Assembly (NCBI RefSeq): GCF_009730915.1
Contig: NC_052489.1
Coordinates: 30,807,916-30,871,915 of the forward strand
Source of the DNA: Dioscorea cayenensis subsp. rotundata
Lineage: Eukaryota > Streptophyta > Magnoliopsida > Dioscoreales > Dioscoreaceae
Reading direction: 5' to 3'
Length of the DNA stretch: 64,000 nt
Within the stretch, counting starts at the first letter, position 1. Each line of letters begins with the position of its first letter. The notes below the pieces were generated by a model. The model was not told the DNA's origin. It made no database searches and saw only the letters and a list, made by a program, of their open reading frames with translations. Position numbers and translations under genes: made by a program. Positions 48,090 through 60,987 of the stretch are shown here, piece by piece.

Positions 48090-50658
48090 ATGCTCAAACT
48101 AACTGCTCGGATCAAGCAACGCCACCAACCACCTTTCCCTCTCCTTCTTCCTCTTGCCCTCTCCACCGCCCCTCTCGCCGAAACCATAACCCTAAATCCC
48201 CAAATCCTCGATTCTAACATCACTTCCGACCTTGTTTCCATCCTCTCTCTGCCCAACTGGCATCGAAATCCTTCTCTCCGCCGCCTTTCCCCCTCCTTCA
48301 CTCCCAGCCTCTTTTCCGATCTCCTCCAGTCCTCCAATCTCCACCCCTTCACTGCCCTTGACTTCTTCGATTGGCTCGCCCGTCGCCCTGGATTCCGCCA
48401 CTCCGTCCAGTCCCACTCCGCACTCCTCTCCCTCCTCCTCCGGTCCAAGTATCAAGCTCCGCTTGAAAGGATCACCACATCCATGATCAAATCATGCACC
48501 TCCGTACGTGACCTCACCTCCATTCTGGATTTCTTCAAGGCACGACCTGAGTTCTCGATCCGTTGCTTCAATTTGATGCTCATGGCGCTCGCCAGGTTCT
48601 CGATGATGAAAGAGATGAGGTCTTTATACTATGAGATGCGTAAAGGTGAGATCTTAATGAATGACCATACGTATAACACAATGATCAACGCTTGCTGCAA
48701 AGTGGGGGATTTGGATGGCGCGAAGGCTTATTTGTGTGATTTGTTGGATGGTGAATGGAGTCCGGATACGTTTACTTATACTTCGTTTGTGATGGGTTAT
48801 TGTAGGGTCGGAGATTTGGATGGGGCTTGCCGTGTCTTCCTGTTGATGCCTTTCAGAGGTTGCACAAGGAATGAGGTTACCTACACTGTCTTGATTCATG
48901 GGCTCTGCGAGAATGGCCGAGTGAGGGAGGCTTCTTACTTGTTTTCTAGGATGGAGGATGATGGGTGTTTCCGAGATGTGCATACTTACACTGTGATGAT
49001 TGGTAGTTTATGTAAGGAAAGTAGAATGCAACATGCCGAACAGATGGTGAATGATATGTCTGAGAAGGGATTGGTCCCCAATGTAGCTACCTACAATGCT
49101 TTGATTGATGGCTACTGCAAGGCAGGGAAGACTGATGTTGCTTTGGGTGTCATGGAGTTGATGGAGAAGAATGAGTGTAAGCCGAATGTGAGGACTTACA
49201 CTGAGCTGATATCCGGGTATTGTAAGGAGAGGAAAGTGCACAAAGGGATGTCCTTGTTGAGCAAGATGGTTGAAGCTGGGCTGGCTCCAAACCTTGTTAC
49301 TTACACAACATTGATTCAGGGGCAATGTGATGAAGGGCATGTTGATGATGCATCTCAATTGCTTGACTTGATGTATGGAGAGGGGATGGTTCCCAACCAA
49401 TGGACTTGTTCAATTTTGATTGAGGCACTTTGTAAAGTTGGCAGGATTGAAGAAGCTTGTTTATTCTTTGACTCTCTTGTACAGAAAGGCATTGGTGTAA
49501 ATCAGGTGGTTTATACAGCATTAATAGATGGATTGTGCAAGGCTGGAAAGATTGATATTGCCCATTCATTGCTAGATAAGATGATTTCTCAAGTTTGCCT
49601 TCCAGACTCTCACACCTATAGTGCTTTAATTGATGGACTGTGTAAAGATAAGAAATTGCAGGAAGCCACATTGTTATTGAATGATATGTTGGAGAAGGGA
49701 ATTATATGTACTGTAGCCACTTATACAATTCTTATTGATGCCATGTTGAAGGAAGGGAGACTCTCACAGTGCAAAGCGGATATTGGCCTCTATGATTTCT
49801 TCCGGGTGCAAACCTGATGTTTATGTCTATACTGTTTTCATTCGTGCTTACTGTAGTGAAGGAAGGATGGAAGAGGCTGAACAGATGATGGCAAAGATGA
49901 GAGAAGATGGAGTTCCTGGTAATTCATTTATTTATAACACATTACTAGATGGGTATCTTAGGATGGGATTGAAAGACCATGCTTTTCTCACTCTCAAAAA
50001 CATGATTGATTTTGCGTGTGAACCTGATTATGTAACATTTATCCATATTGCTCAAACTTCTTCTAGAGAAGAAGCAAGTAGGCCATGCCCTTAAAACCAC
50101 AGATATGTGGAATATATTGGAGATGGACTCTGTATTGGAGCTTATCGAAGAGATGATTAGGAATAAATGCAACCCTTCCATCAACACTTACAATATCCTC
50201 ATGGCAGGATTTCTGTAGAGTGGGTCAGTTAAAAGAAGCTAAATTATTGCTTTCACATATGCAAGAAAGTGGCAAATACTCCTAATGAAGTTACATACAC
50301 ATCTCTTATTGATTGTTGCTGTAAATTAAAACAGTATGAAGTTGGATTTGCCTTTTTAAACTCCATGTCTGAAGGTGGTTATCCACCCCGTTTAGAATCA
50401 TATCAACTTCTTATCTCTGGGTTTTGTGATGTCGGAAATTTTGAAAAGGCAAAATCAGTCTTCTGTAACTCACTTACGAGGGGATTTAATAATGACGAAA
50501 TTGTGTGGAAAATTTTTTACAGTAGCCTTCTTAGAAAGAGACATGTTGATGTATGCTCAGAGTTGCTGTCTATCATGGAGGAAAGAAATTGTCATCCAAG
50601 TCCTGTGACATATGATAAGTTGGTAAAGGAGATTAATGTAATGCAAATGAAGGAATAA
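48090..50658 (+). CDS. P-class pentatricopeptide repeat protein, four frame breaks
   Basis: Intronless. The first frame gives 575 residues; ignoring four surplus bases (near 49767-49772, 50038-50042, 50210-50214 and 50271-50277) the reading frame runs to 854 residues. Seen: an Arg/Ser/Leu-rich N-terminus fit for organelle import, then about 18-20 P-type PPR motifs of 35 residues (for example VATYNALIDGYCKAGKTDVA, LVTYTTLIQGQCDEGHVDDA, VVYTALIDGLCKAGKIDIAH), and a short C-terminus. No E or DYW part. P-class proteins bind one RNA strand and act in stability, splicing or translation in plastids or mitochondria. All four breaks lie in the last third and each is repaired in phase by the next PPR phrase. 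Either the 3' end is decaying or the consensus is poor there. GC content drops from high in the first 500 bases to low at the end. Confidence 0.85.
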
Positions 50659-52387
50659 TCTGGCCTCCTTTTTTGATCTCCTTCAACTCTGACCTACTTT
50701 CACACTGATCCCTGTTTCTTGGGCATATCTGTTTCTCAGATTCATAAAGCTGATGGAATGGGATATGATTTTACAGGGAATTTTCTTTTTGTAGTGCATG
50801 GCACTTGTGTGTCATTTGTTTATCTTATCTGATCCAATGACTGGCCCACGAAATCAGAGACAACAATTATTGGAAATTCCGCGGAGTCCTAACAATGAGG
50901 TTAATACATCAACACTTACTCCCATTTTTTATATTCTCTGTTATGATAATTGAATACTAATTGCTTTCTATATTTAGGCGCTCTGCTGATGGATGGACTC
51001 ACAATATGCAATCTGAGATGATACTTTGTGTTCACTTTATAGAACAGGATAATATCAAAAACATTTTTGACCAGAGAGGTAAGCCATATCCCCTGGACCT
51101 TATTGGTGTTCAAAATCTGTTGAAGTTAACCTCATACACTGCAGTAGTCTCTGTCTTATGCATGAATTCTGGGCAACCTATGTTCTCGTCTATATGACTG
51201 TTCATTTACTAACAGCTGTGACTGAATATGTACCTGCAAATCATCAAATTTCATTTTGGAATTTATCTTGCATTTTACTCTACATCTCTAGACATTATTT
51301 TCTTAAAGATATTATTAAAATCATCAGTGACACTAAATTTTAGATATATGAAATCCTTAAATGGGTTGAATGTGGGACAGTTTTTTTCTAGATATCTTGC
51401 TGCTTGATTTCTGAAAGTTAAAGGACCATGGTTTGGGAACAAGTTTGACATCAAATGCAGCTGTTTCTTTTGCTACAGCTTGACTGCAAACTCTAATTTG
51501 AGGGGGGCTGGCAGCAGGTAATAAACTCTAGTTGCTTGGTAAATTTTGGCTTTTGTCTGTTTTTTTTCTTATATATATATCATCATTTGTTTATTCTACG
51601 AGTAAGGTGAGTCTGTCACTTTATGCTCTTTATGCTCACTAAAAAACACATTTTCCTAGTTTATTATCGGTTCTTAAGTATATCTCTAATTTTGGCTCCG
51701 AAAACTTGATTGTGAATCTATGAATATATCATTGACTATGAAGTTCATGCACATATTTACTACAATTTTAAACAAGACTGTTGATCCTGGATCCGTCTTT
51801 GAGCAGCTTATGGTAGGGGCATCACATCATAAACACTTGAAATATGGACAAAGACTACCAATTAGTTACTAATATTTAATTAGGTAATCCTGGTTTTACT
51901 TGCTGAAAACAATGGGAACGGAAAGATTACAACTTTGATAGTTTGAAGGACTAATGAAGTCTCAAATATGGTCAACATTACAGAGAAATATCACCATATA
52001 AACTAGAAAAGAACTGCAATTAAGCATATGGACAAGAGAATAGCGGAAACCAGACATAATACAATAAGAAGGTAAATGTTACAGAGAAATATCTCCATAT
52101 AAACTACAATTCAACACTTTCCGCCTTTATTTTTAGCAAGGACGAAGATAACTGATGATTTCTAAATTCAACTGGAATTCTTCTTTGCAGATTAAACAGT
52201 GAAGAAATAAATGCTGGAGATGCCCGGCATTGCATTCTCTGCTTTTTTTTTCCCCTTTCCTCCAATTATCAACTGCAGGAGATGGCATTAGCAAAACCTT
52301 CTCCGGTAAACACACGCCATATCACTTACTGTTTCAAAGTATCACCGTTGTAATGTACTAATTGCTGGTTTTTTTAATAGAGCAAGC
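50659..52387. other. Intergenic region downstream of the P-class PPR gene
   Basis: No gene was supported. A direct repeat of about 31 bases (TTACAGAGAAATATCACCAT and TTACAGAGAAATATCTCCAT, near 51976 and 52078) is spaced about 102 bp. The last 250 bases should hold the 3' UTR of the minus-strand membrane protein gene. Confidence 0.45.
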
Positions 52388-52616
52388 TCACAAGGTGCAC
52401 CCACAGAAGATGTAGAAGAAACAGAGCATAGCCACCAAAGCCAGCGACTCAAACAGCACAACAAAGGCCCGGACAACGCTGTCAACCACTGAGAAGTTAA
52501 ACAGTTGACTCATCCTCAACATCCCCCAGGTTCAAGTCTGGCCACCGGAAGTAAGACTGCAATGTGCTCCTGCTCAGTCTGAACCACTCGTAGTCTGACC
52601 ATCTCCACCCTGCCAT
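52388..52616 (-). CDS. Small predicted membrane protein, unrecognised, one frame break
   Basis: On the minus strand an ATG at 52616 opens MAGWRWSDYEWFRLSRSTLQ and continues SYFRWPDLNLGDVEDES; after one surplus base (near 52500-52506) the frame runs LFNFSVVDSVVRAFVVLFES, then LALVAMLCFFYIFCGCTL and stop. Total 75 residues without the extra base. The N-terminal half is Trp/Arg-rich and polar; the C-terminal half has one or two hydrophobic stretches ending in a Cys-rich tip. I do not recognise the family. That both sides of the break look protein-like (aromatic-rich amphipathic, then a clean membrane helix with a stop right after) argues for a real gene. It is divergent from the acidic-protein gene, 463 bp apart. 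Confidence 0.55.
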
Positions 52617-53078
52617 TACTCCCACGGGCAATGCTACCAAGTACCAAATCAATACTAGCATTTAATCAAGTGTTTTTAGTACTTTTAATTTAATAATGCT
52701 CCTCATCCTGCTTTATTCCTTCTAGCCTTCTAGGGATGTCCATTGTCTTGAAGAAGTCTTCTTCTGAGTGCTTGTCACTGTAGTTGAGAGGACTGGAGAC
52801 TTCAGATCACTGCTGTTTGAGATGACGTCAGCCCTAGTTCATGTGTACATATGCTTTGCTCTGGACGGTTGGATTTTCTCCCACGTCAGAGTCGATCTTG
52901 GGATTGATGGATATGAACGGTCTAGATTGTCCCTTTCATTGGCATACAAGCTGAATTCTCACGCTGCCGCGGCTCTTTGCCTTGGCACTTTCGATCCTGT
53001 TCTTGAAAAAAAAATCGATTTTTTAAAACATTTTGTGAGGAGATTTTTGTGAAGGCGAGAGTTGAGGACGAGAGGAAG
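52617..53078. promoter_or_regulatory. Divergent promoter interval between the membrane protein and acidic protein genes
   Basis: 463 bp between two start codons pointing away from each other. An open frame on the plus strand (52768-53052) shows no recognisable domain and probably is leader sequence. Confidence 0.4.
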
Positions 53079-54521
53079 ATGGAGGATGCGAAGGCGGCGG
53101 TGAACGGCGTGGAATATGATGTTGAGAGTGATGATGACGAGCCGCGTGAGATTGTTAATGTCAAGGTTGATGATGGTGACGAGGATGAGGAGGAGCAAGA
53201 TGGGAGTGGAGATGACGAGGGTGAGGAGGAAGAAGATGGAAGTGACGACGATGAGGATGAAGAAGATAGTGACGACGATGACGATGAGGAGGCAGCTTCT
53301 GACGAGGTAGGTAGGCATTGTGACTTTTGCATTCTATATATATATATATATGTATATATTTCTTATCTTTTTCTACTTGAGGGCTTGCATTTATTGGTTT
53401 TTTTTAAAATTATTTTTTGATCATTTTGAATGGTTTCATTTGAGCTTGTTCATTTCCCCTAGTAGATTATATAGTTTTATACTTTTTATATTGTAATTTA
53501 TTTCAAAAAGTTGCTAGTTATTTGCTGATTTTTATTTACTTCCTTTGTTTTGGTGTTGTTCTCTTGATGATCAAAAGAAATAACTTCTTTTTTTTTTTTC
53601 AAATTACATCATACTGTAGCTTAAAGTTTGTAACGAGAGTTTGATTAATTTGTTTAAATTATGTACTTTTGTTAATATTACTATTCTTGCATCTATCAAA
53701 TAACCTCTACATTTTCTCTTATAAGAATTTTAGAATTTATTTTGTTATCTTGTGGTTAGTTGTTCATTAAGAGCTTCTCAAGCTTCTGCCTTTTCACTTA
53801 TTACATTGGAAAAAATTTCTATTTCTTATGTCCCCAACTCTTATATTTATTTTGCTTACTCCATTTTACTGCTATTGTTATTAGCAGATAAAGGTCAAAT
53901 CTTATATCTGTTATTCCTGTTTGTTTTTGGTGATGCAAGCTCCCTCAGGGTTCATTTTGCCGAGTCATGTAGAATGGAATTGTCTCCATCCGACAAACCT
54001 GGTATTCAATTCAAGGCAACCCAGTCGTGTTACACGAATCATACTATTGTTGGGATTGTATTTTATCTACTATAAACCTGTCCTAAAGTATGTAACCTTG
54101 ATTAATATCTTGCAAAAAAAAAAAAAACCTAAATCAAAATAAAGTTTATTGGTATATGTGGCCACTGTGCTTGCGTTTGGATTGAAATTCTAATGTGATG
54201 GCAAGTGTTCGCACTTTCGTTTTCGATGCCATTGAATCATTTTGTGTATGGTATTTTGCTGTATGTTGTCAGGAGGATCTCGGAACTGAATATCTAATTC
54301 AACCAGTTGGCCGAGCTGAAGATGAAGAAGATGCAAGTGACTTTGAGCCAAACAATGAGAGTGATGTGGATGAAGACATTGATGATGAAGAAGAAGAAGA
54401 AGAAGCTAATGATGATGATGCTGGCAGAGTTGAAGCCTCTTCCAAACGCAGAAGGCCGAGCACCGATGGTGCAGTTAGGAACGGTGAGGATGATGATGAT
54501 GAGAGGCCTTCGAAACGGTAG
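53079..54521 (+). CDS. Acidic nuclear protein, plant-specific, unknown function
   Basis: Two exons (53079-53306 and 54273-54521) join in frame to 158 residues. Seen: MEDAKAAVNGVEYDVESDDD, a very long Asp/Glu/Gly/Ser run (about residues 30-76), a more ordered segment EDLGTEYLIQPVGRAEDEED and SDFEPNNESDVD, a second acidic run, then a basic tail with KRRRPS and RPSKR that look like nuclear import signals. EDLGTEYLIQPVG is the only part that looks conserved. Composition resembles histone-binding acidic chaperones, but no fold supports that. The ATG at 53079 is the first in frame after the leader. Confidence 0.75.
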
Positions 54522-56534
54522 GTCATTTGGCATCAACTGGGCTTACTTATGTGAACCCCATGGCCTGAAAAAAAACTGACATCTAATGAAATCCCACCAG
54601 ATTGTTGAAAGAATTTTATTAGACTATGGATTGCAAAGTCCTTAGTTTGATGTTCTTCAGAAGTTTAATTTGGTAGTTAATTTCTTCCCGGAATTGTTGA
54701 TTGTGTTTTCCATTCCTCTGTTGTGTGCCAGGCTTTCCTGGTTTTTGGTTTTTAGTTTTGATGTTTTCCTTAACCTTCCACTTGTATGGTTTTTCTTGTG
54801 GATGAAATGCTTCTGGTCTGAATGTCTGATATTGATAATCCGAAATTTATAATATTCTATTAATAATTTGTGCAGATCTAGCTGGTCATAATAGTAAATT
54901 TATTGTTAATAATTTATAATATAAATATGAGCCTTTAATTTGATCACATTGAAGTTTTTAATTGGGGTAACTAGTGTTTTGTTTGGATGGTAAGGTACTG
55001 TTTTTAGATGAACACATGTTTGGAAACATGGTTTGAAGGGAATTTTTATCCGGTAGATTCATTTCATGGTAACTACCATGGAACCAAGACATGACATATT
55101 TTTAGCCATGGGTTTATAAATTTCATTGTTTTTTATTATATAATTTAGGGATATATTGGTAATTATCTTAAAAGATCTATACCTTTTACTTTAAAAATTA
55201 TTAAATCGAGGCAATCTAACAGATGTGGTTGAGCCATATTTCGCTTCTATAGTAACTATTACGAAACCGGTTCCGTGGGATCATCCCTCGTTTGAAGGAA
55301 GTTTGGTTTAAAGGGGATAAGATGAAGGATTGAATATTATGATAACATTTGGGTGTTTTGATAGTTTTATTGGACAAAAAAATGTTATCATAATTTTTAA
55401 TATTATCATTTGTATCCTTTATGATGAGTGAGCAAGGTTGATAAGAGATCATTTGAGGTCTTCTTTTAGACTCCATTTGCATTAGTATTTGTGGTAATAA
55501 TCTTATATTGTTACTGAAAATTAAAAAAGATGTTAAATTGTATTTTGTATTGTTGAATCTGATTATTTCTCCAAATGATATGTTTGAGATTGATAACAAA
55601 GTTTCTAGTTTATCTTGTTTTTGTGGAAACATATCACCCGTATTCATAATTGATATTTTATCTTTTGTTTTTTTGTTTTTTGTTTTTTTTAGTTTTAAAA
55701 ATGATTACTTTTAAAGTAAATAAAAAAATTTTTAAAAAAACTTTTTTATTATTAAAATCCACAACCTTTCATCTCTCCATGTCTGAAATAGCAAATACTT
55801 CGACATTTTAAAACATTTGTTTAATAAACTAAATGAGCATTTATTTAAAAAAATTTCAAAAAAACATTTTTTTATAATCTTAATATATAATCTTACACCA
55901 TTACCTTCAAACCAAATACTACACGGTTTAATAATTTTTTTACTCTACCTTTACGCCAAAGAGCGTTTGGTTCGCGGTAATGTAGCACGTGGTAATCTGA
56001 AAATATTACTATGTTTGGTATTACACCGATGGTAATCTGGATGGTAATATCACATTACCAACTTATAAATATTACTAAAAAAGTTGATAATTCTATTACT
56101 ACTAAATTTGGTGTCTATTTTGGATTACCGTGGTAATCTTATATCTTTTTATATTTTAGCAAATTGATTACCATAATAACCAAACACGGCAATTAATTAT
56201 TCCCAGTAATAAAAGTTCACAACCAAATATGGTTATATCAAACTACCGTAATTTTCACAACCATATAATATTTTCACTCATATTATTATGGTAATATGTC
56301 ATTACCACGAACTAAACGACCCCCAATAATTAAAGCTTTTTTTACCTCCTTTTACCTTCTAAGAAAAGGATAAGATGGAACCGGCTAAGCAAACTCAACC
56401 CCGCGGCACACGGTACCCACATCTACAAAGGCTAGAACAGTGAAAAGGCGCGACTTTTTTTTTTTTGTTATTTGGTCCCAACCTTCGTCTCTCCTCTTCG
56501 CCGATTGCGTCTCCATCGTCCTGCGGATCTCTCC
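54522..56534. other. Intergenic region with MITE remains
   Basis: Mostly AT-rich and non-coding. Contains the MITE at 55960-56323 (own entry) and a possible older one, about 54974-55925, whose ends share TTTGG(T/A)TGGTAAGGT-like words. A 15-bp perfect inverted repeat (ATTATGATAACATTT at 55336, mirrored at 55380) sits in it. Confidence 0.45.
55960..56323. mobile_element. MITE with TTTGGTTCG-type terminal inverted repeats, about 364 bp
   Basis: Left end GAGCGTTTGGTTCGCGGTAA and right end TTACCACGAACTAAACGACC (reverse complement GGTCGTTTAGTTCGTGGTAA) are inverted copies with four mismatches. Subterminal GGTAAT/ATTACC words recur inside. Such ends resemble Tourist (PIF/Harbinger) MITEs; the three-base target duplication could not be fixed, so the superfamily is tentative. 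Confidence 0.7.
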
Positions 56535-59500
56535 ATGGCCACCGATGCGCAGATGGAGTTGAATTCCCATCACTGGGAGGCCATACTCTCGCAGGTACCA
56601 CAAGCTCCTGGAGAAGCGGAAGAAGCTGCCCATTTGGGCCCATAAGGAGAAGTTCCTTGATGCTCTCGCCAAGCACCAGATCGTCGTCGTTGCCGCCGGG
56701 AGTGGCTCAGGGAAATCCACCCAGGTGCGGAGTCCTCCTCCTTTATCTTCCTCATTTGTTCAGAATCAAGGATTTGTGTAATGTTTGCATGGTTGAAGTT
56801 GGAAATCCTTTTGTTTATGATGTGAGTTTGTACTTTTAGAATGAATGCTGTTTTGTCCTGAGAAAACTTTTGCTTTCCCTTCAGTTATGGATTGAAGAGC
56901 TACATATGAGCTCAATTCTGTGGGTTTTGGTTGAAAAACCTTGTCTTGAGATTGTTGTGAATATGATTTTTGGACAAGGTAACGCAGGTTTACGTTCTTT
57001 ATGGGGATAGAGGACATGAGATTTCTTGGTTTTTTTAAAAAAATCAAGTCTAGGATGAAAATGCTGGCTTCTTCTGCTCTTCGCTGTCAGAGTTTGATGT
57101 TGATGATATTCTACATCAAAGAAAGAAATGGTTTTTGATCAATTGAACTGATTATAGGACTGAATTCTTATGACAATAGAGTTGTTCATACTGTGATTCG
57201 GATTATTTGATATTGAGATGGAGCGGAAATGCTGGATCATTGCTGACTTTTAGAAGTTGACTTGGGTGCAAAAATAATTATAGAATTAATTAAATAGTGG
57301 AGATTCTTTCATCCTATGGCTGCAGTATATGCCAGAGAAACCCAGGTTGGACAAACTCTGGTTTTGATGGTCGGAAAATAGAGGATAAAAAATACTTAAA
57401 AGTTTGATGCTGGGCAACATTCTAAAATGATGTGGACAATAACTTAAACATAGCTTAATAAACTTAAACATAGCTCACTCTTGTGTTTATTTGTAGTCCC
57501 TTCAATTAATGAAATCCATCTTATATTGATTTGTTTTGATCATTTGTTCTGCCTAGGGGCTTATAGTAGTTGTCAGCAAACAAGTTGTAGCCAGTGAGAA
57601 AACCCTACTTTGTTGATCAATTGTGGATCTGAAACTGGCACTGAGTTGACTTAGACTTCAGCTGGATAAGCTATCATTTTCTATGGAACCAACCCCCCTA
57701 GAGTACTAAATTACCACATGGCTTTCTCTAAGTGTTCACTGTACTAGCATCTCTATAATAGCAGGCCACACATAATTGCTGGTAACATGTCGAGTGCTCT
57801 CTGTGTTGTTTTCTTTTCATGGTCTGTATGCATTTGATAGAGTTTTCCCTTGAGATCTTCTGAAGTTTATGGTGTATTGTTCCCATGTGACAGATCCCTC
57901 AGTTTATCATCGAGGCAGGTTATGCAGGTCAAGGTAAGAAGGTTGTGTGCACTGAACCTCGCAGATTGATTGCTACAGCCATTTCTCGTCGAGTAGCTCA
58001 AGAGATGGATGTCACTATTGGGGCAGAAGTTGGCTACTCAGTGCTGTTTGAAGAGTGTAGTGGCCCAAAAACTACTCTGAAGTAAGTTTATGAGGGCAGA
58101 CCTTGAAGTCTATTTTGTAGTTCTGCGTTAAAAAATCAGAAGTTATCATCTCTTTTTCCGTTGTATCCTTTGGAGATATTGTCGGCTACTCCAACATTTG
58201 CTTTCTGGGTTATCTTAGGTATTTAACAGATGGAATGCTCCTTAGAGAACTTCTGGCTGATCAGCTTTTACAGAGTTATGGTGTGATAGTTCTGGATGAG
58301 GCTCATTTAAGGACATTGGCTACAGATATTCTTCTTGGTTATCTAAAAAGATTGATAGAAAGGAACTCTCAACCTGATCTGAAACTAGTTATAATGAGCA
58401 CGCAACATGAGGTGAAATGGTTTAAGGATTACTTCAAAGGTGCCAAGATTGTTCAAGTACAAGGATCACTTAATCCTGTTGAAATTATTCACACTTCAAA
58501 ACCAATAGGAGATTACTTGGAAGCATCAATTGAGAAAGTCTTAGAGATACTCACATCTGAACCAACTGGTGATATTCTTGTGTTTCTCCCAGGAGGGGAT
58601 GACATAGAAATTGGCTCCTCGAGGCTCACTGATCTGCTTAAAGACAGGACTAATGAATTTGGACCTGTGAGAGTTCTTCCGCTCCATTCAACACTGTCAA
58701 TTGAACATCAGAAGAAGATTTTCAAGGCTGCTCCACCCTCAACAAGGAAGGGTGGCCCTGTCGGAAGGAAAGTTATCATGTCAACTGACATTGCCGAATC
58801 GTCATTGGCTATCGATGGCATTGCTTATGTGATTGATTCTGGATTTTCAAAGCAAAAGGTTTATAATGCAGGTCTACATGCTGAGTCTTTGCTGGTTTTG
58901 CCAATATCAAGAGCAAGTGCATACAGGAGATCAGGATGTTGCCGAAGGTCAGTATCTGGGAAATGCTACAGGCTCTACACAAAGAAGTTTCTCGAAGCTT
59001 GTCAGCCACATGCATCCCCAGAGATTCTCCGTGCGAATCTTGCAGGCACAGCCCTCCTTTTGAAGAAGCTTGGCATTAGTGATATGCTACATTTTGATTT
59101 TATTAACCCTCCTGCTGTTGACATGATGACTAGTGCTATTGAGACATTAAACTGCTTAGGTGCTTTGGATGGAGATGGGAATTTGACTATAATAGGGGAA
59201 CTCATGAGTGAATTTCCTCTTGATCCTCATATGTCAAAAATGATCCTTTGCAGTCCAGAGTTCAAATGCTCCACTGAGATCCTCTCAATCACTTCCATGT
59301 TGTCAGGTATTCCTTTCATAATCTGGCACAATCATTTGTTATTTCATCTTGACATATCTATGCTATTAATTATCAGCATTTTTGCCATTAAGTAGTTCAA
59401 TTTAGCATTCATTATCTTATGAAGAATTTTGTGTTGTTTCTCATGCATCCCACTGATTTCTCAGCCTCTTCTGTTATTACCAAAATTCTCTTCTTTAGTA

Positions 59501-60355
59501 CCACATTGCTTCTTCCAACCTAGGGGAAAGAAGCATGATGCTGATGAAGCAAAGGCCAAATTTAGTCATGCTAAAGGGGATCACCTTACTCTTCTGACTC
59601 TCTATCAGGCCTACAAGAAACATAGTGAGAACCAGTTCCCTTTCTTTCCCAATCTATTCCCATTGACTTATTTTCCTTAATAGACCAATTCCTCCAGATG
59701 GCAGTTCTGCTTGGTGTGAAGAGAATTATGTTAATGAAGCAGCTCTGAAGTCTGCTGATAATGCGAGGTTCCAGCTCGAGTCCATCATGCGTAGGTTCAA
59801 CATCAAGCTATGTTCAACTGAACCCAGCAACTGTGATTACGAAAACAATATAAGAAAAGCACTACTCGCAGGGTATTTTATGCAAGCTGCAAAGCTTGAT
59901 ACTTCTGGTCACTATGTGACTGTCAAGAATCAACATGTCAGTAGTTCAATTACATCATCTTTCGGTCATTGTTATGTCTCCTTTAGTTTCACATTCAATT
60001 GGCATTATGCGCAGGTTGTGGAGCTGCATCCTTCAAGCTCTGTTGTGCCAAAGCCGACATGGGTCATTTACGACGATTTTGTTGTTGCCGGCAGGCCTTT
60101 TATTCGTATTGTCAGTGATGTGCAAGGAGAGTGGTAAGTTCATACAAGCTATTATTGTCCATATGCTTCAGTAAAAGTATTAAGTTGCTGAGAAGAAAAA
60201 CATTGATTATACACTCACTGATTGACTTGGTGATTAACATCTTTCTGTTTTCTTGACATTAAAATTAACATACTCAAACAATTGTCATGTTCTCTTGCAG
60301 GCTTGTTTCTATTGCTCCTCACTATTATCATATATCAGCTATTGGACGTAACTAA
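56535..60355 (+). CDS. Diverged DEAH-box helicase paralogue (Prp43/DHX15 type) with altered catalytic motifs
   Basis: Seven exons (56535-56724, 57894-58081, 58219-59306, 59499-59634, 59684-59936, 60015-60133, 60301-60355) give 675 residues if one surplus base near 56566-56573 is ignored. Introns fall at the same places as in the neighbour at 61269. Seen: GRPYSRRYHKLLEKRKKLPI, P-loop AAGSGSGKSTQ, CTEPRRLIATAISRRVAQEM, DEAHLRT (about residue 151), then MSTQHE where the family has MSATLE (motif III, about 184), TDIAESSLAIDGI, and YRRSGCCRRSVSGKC where the family has [14 protein letters not shown] (motif VI, about 362). The ratchet/WH and OB parts follow (WVIYDDFVVAGRPFIRIVSD, GEWLVSIAPHYYHIS), but the protein stops about 40-50 residues early. 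Family function: spliceosome disassembly and ribosome assembly. With motifs III and VI degraded, ATP-driven unwinding is unlikely. Confidence 0.85.
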
Positions 60356-60987
60356 GTTGGGAGCATCTCAATCTCAAAACTATAATTAATTCATGTAATT
60401 CATTACTCAAAGATTCTTACAGATGTGTTGATGCTTGATTTCAGTGTAAATATAACTCCATGAATCAAATACTAAGCTCCCAACTAATTTCTTAGTTTTG
60501 CTCTTACAACTTTTTTTTAAAATTTTTAATTTATATATATATATATATATATATATTAACAAATGTGATGAGTGCACACATAGTGCGGGGCATATTCACA
60601 GTGACAACAGTTTATACGTGCTCCTTTCACATTGCTAATATGGTTATTGGGTTATAAGCCTGCATCAATAGTCAAAGGATGTTTAACATCATTGTATTAA
60701 ATATGTTTTGAACCCGAACAATAAAAATTTATCTTAATGGACTATAGATCTTTAGTTACTCTTGACTTTTCTAAATCTAATTTATTCAGTTATTTATTTA
60801 CTTTATCAAAAAAATAATAACTAAGTGAAAACCATTAAATGAGCTCATATAAATTATACATATATATATATATATATAATAACAAAATAAGTATTTGTTA
60901 TATTATATCTATTTATAATTTTTCTTACCTGGCAGCTGGCGCGGATTCAATTCTACAAGCAGACAGCGCATAGAGAATGTTCGAGGA
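60356..60987. other. Intergenic region between the tandem helicases
   Basis: AT-rich, with TA microsatellites (about 60533-60556 and 60857-60878). No coding frame is supported. Confidence 0.5.

Noticed and set aside
48065-48455. Long minus-strand frames over the PPR N-terminus
   Set aside because: Shadow of the GC-rich first part of the PPR gene; no domain.
49767-50277. Programmed frameshifting in the PPR gene
   Set aside because: Four events in 500 bases without slippery site or structure, and the same type of break in six unrelated genes, make sequence error or decay more likely.
52922-53332. Ser- and Ile-rich frames on the minus strand opposite the acidic protein
   Set aside because: They are the antisense of GAT/GAG/GAC repeats in a supported exon.
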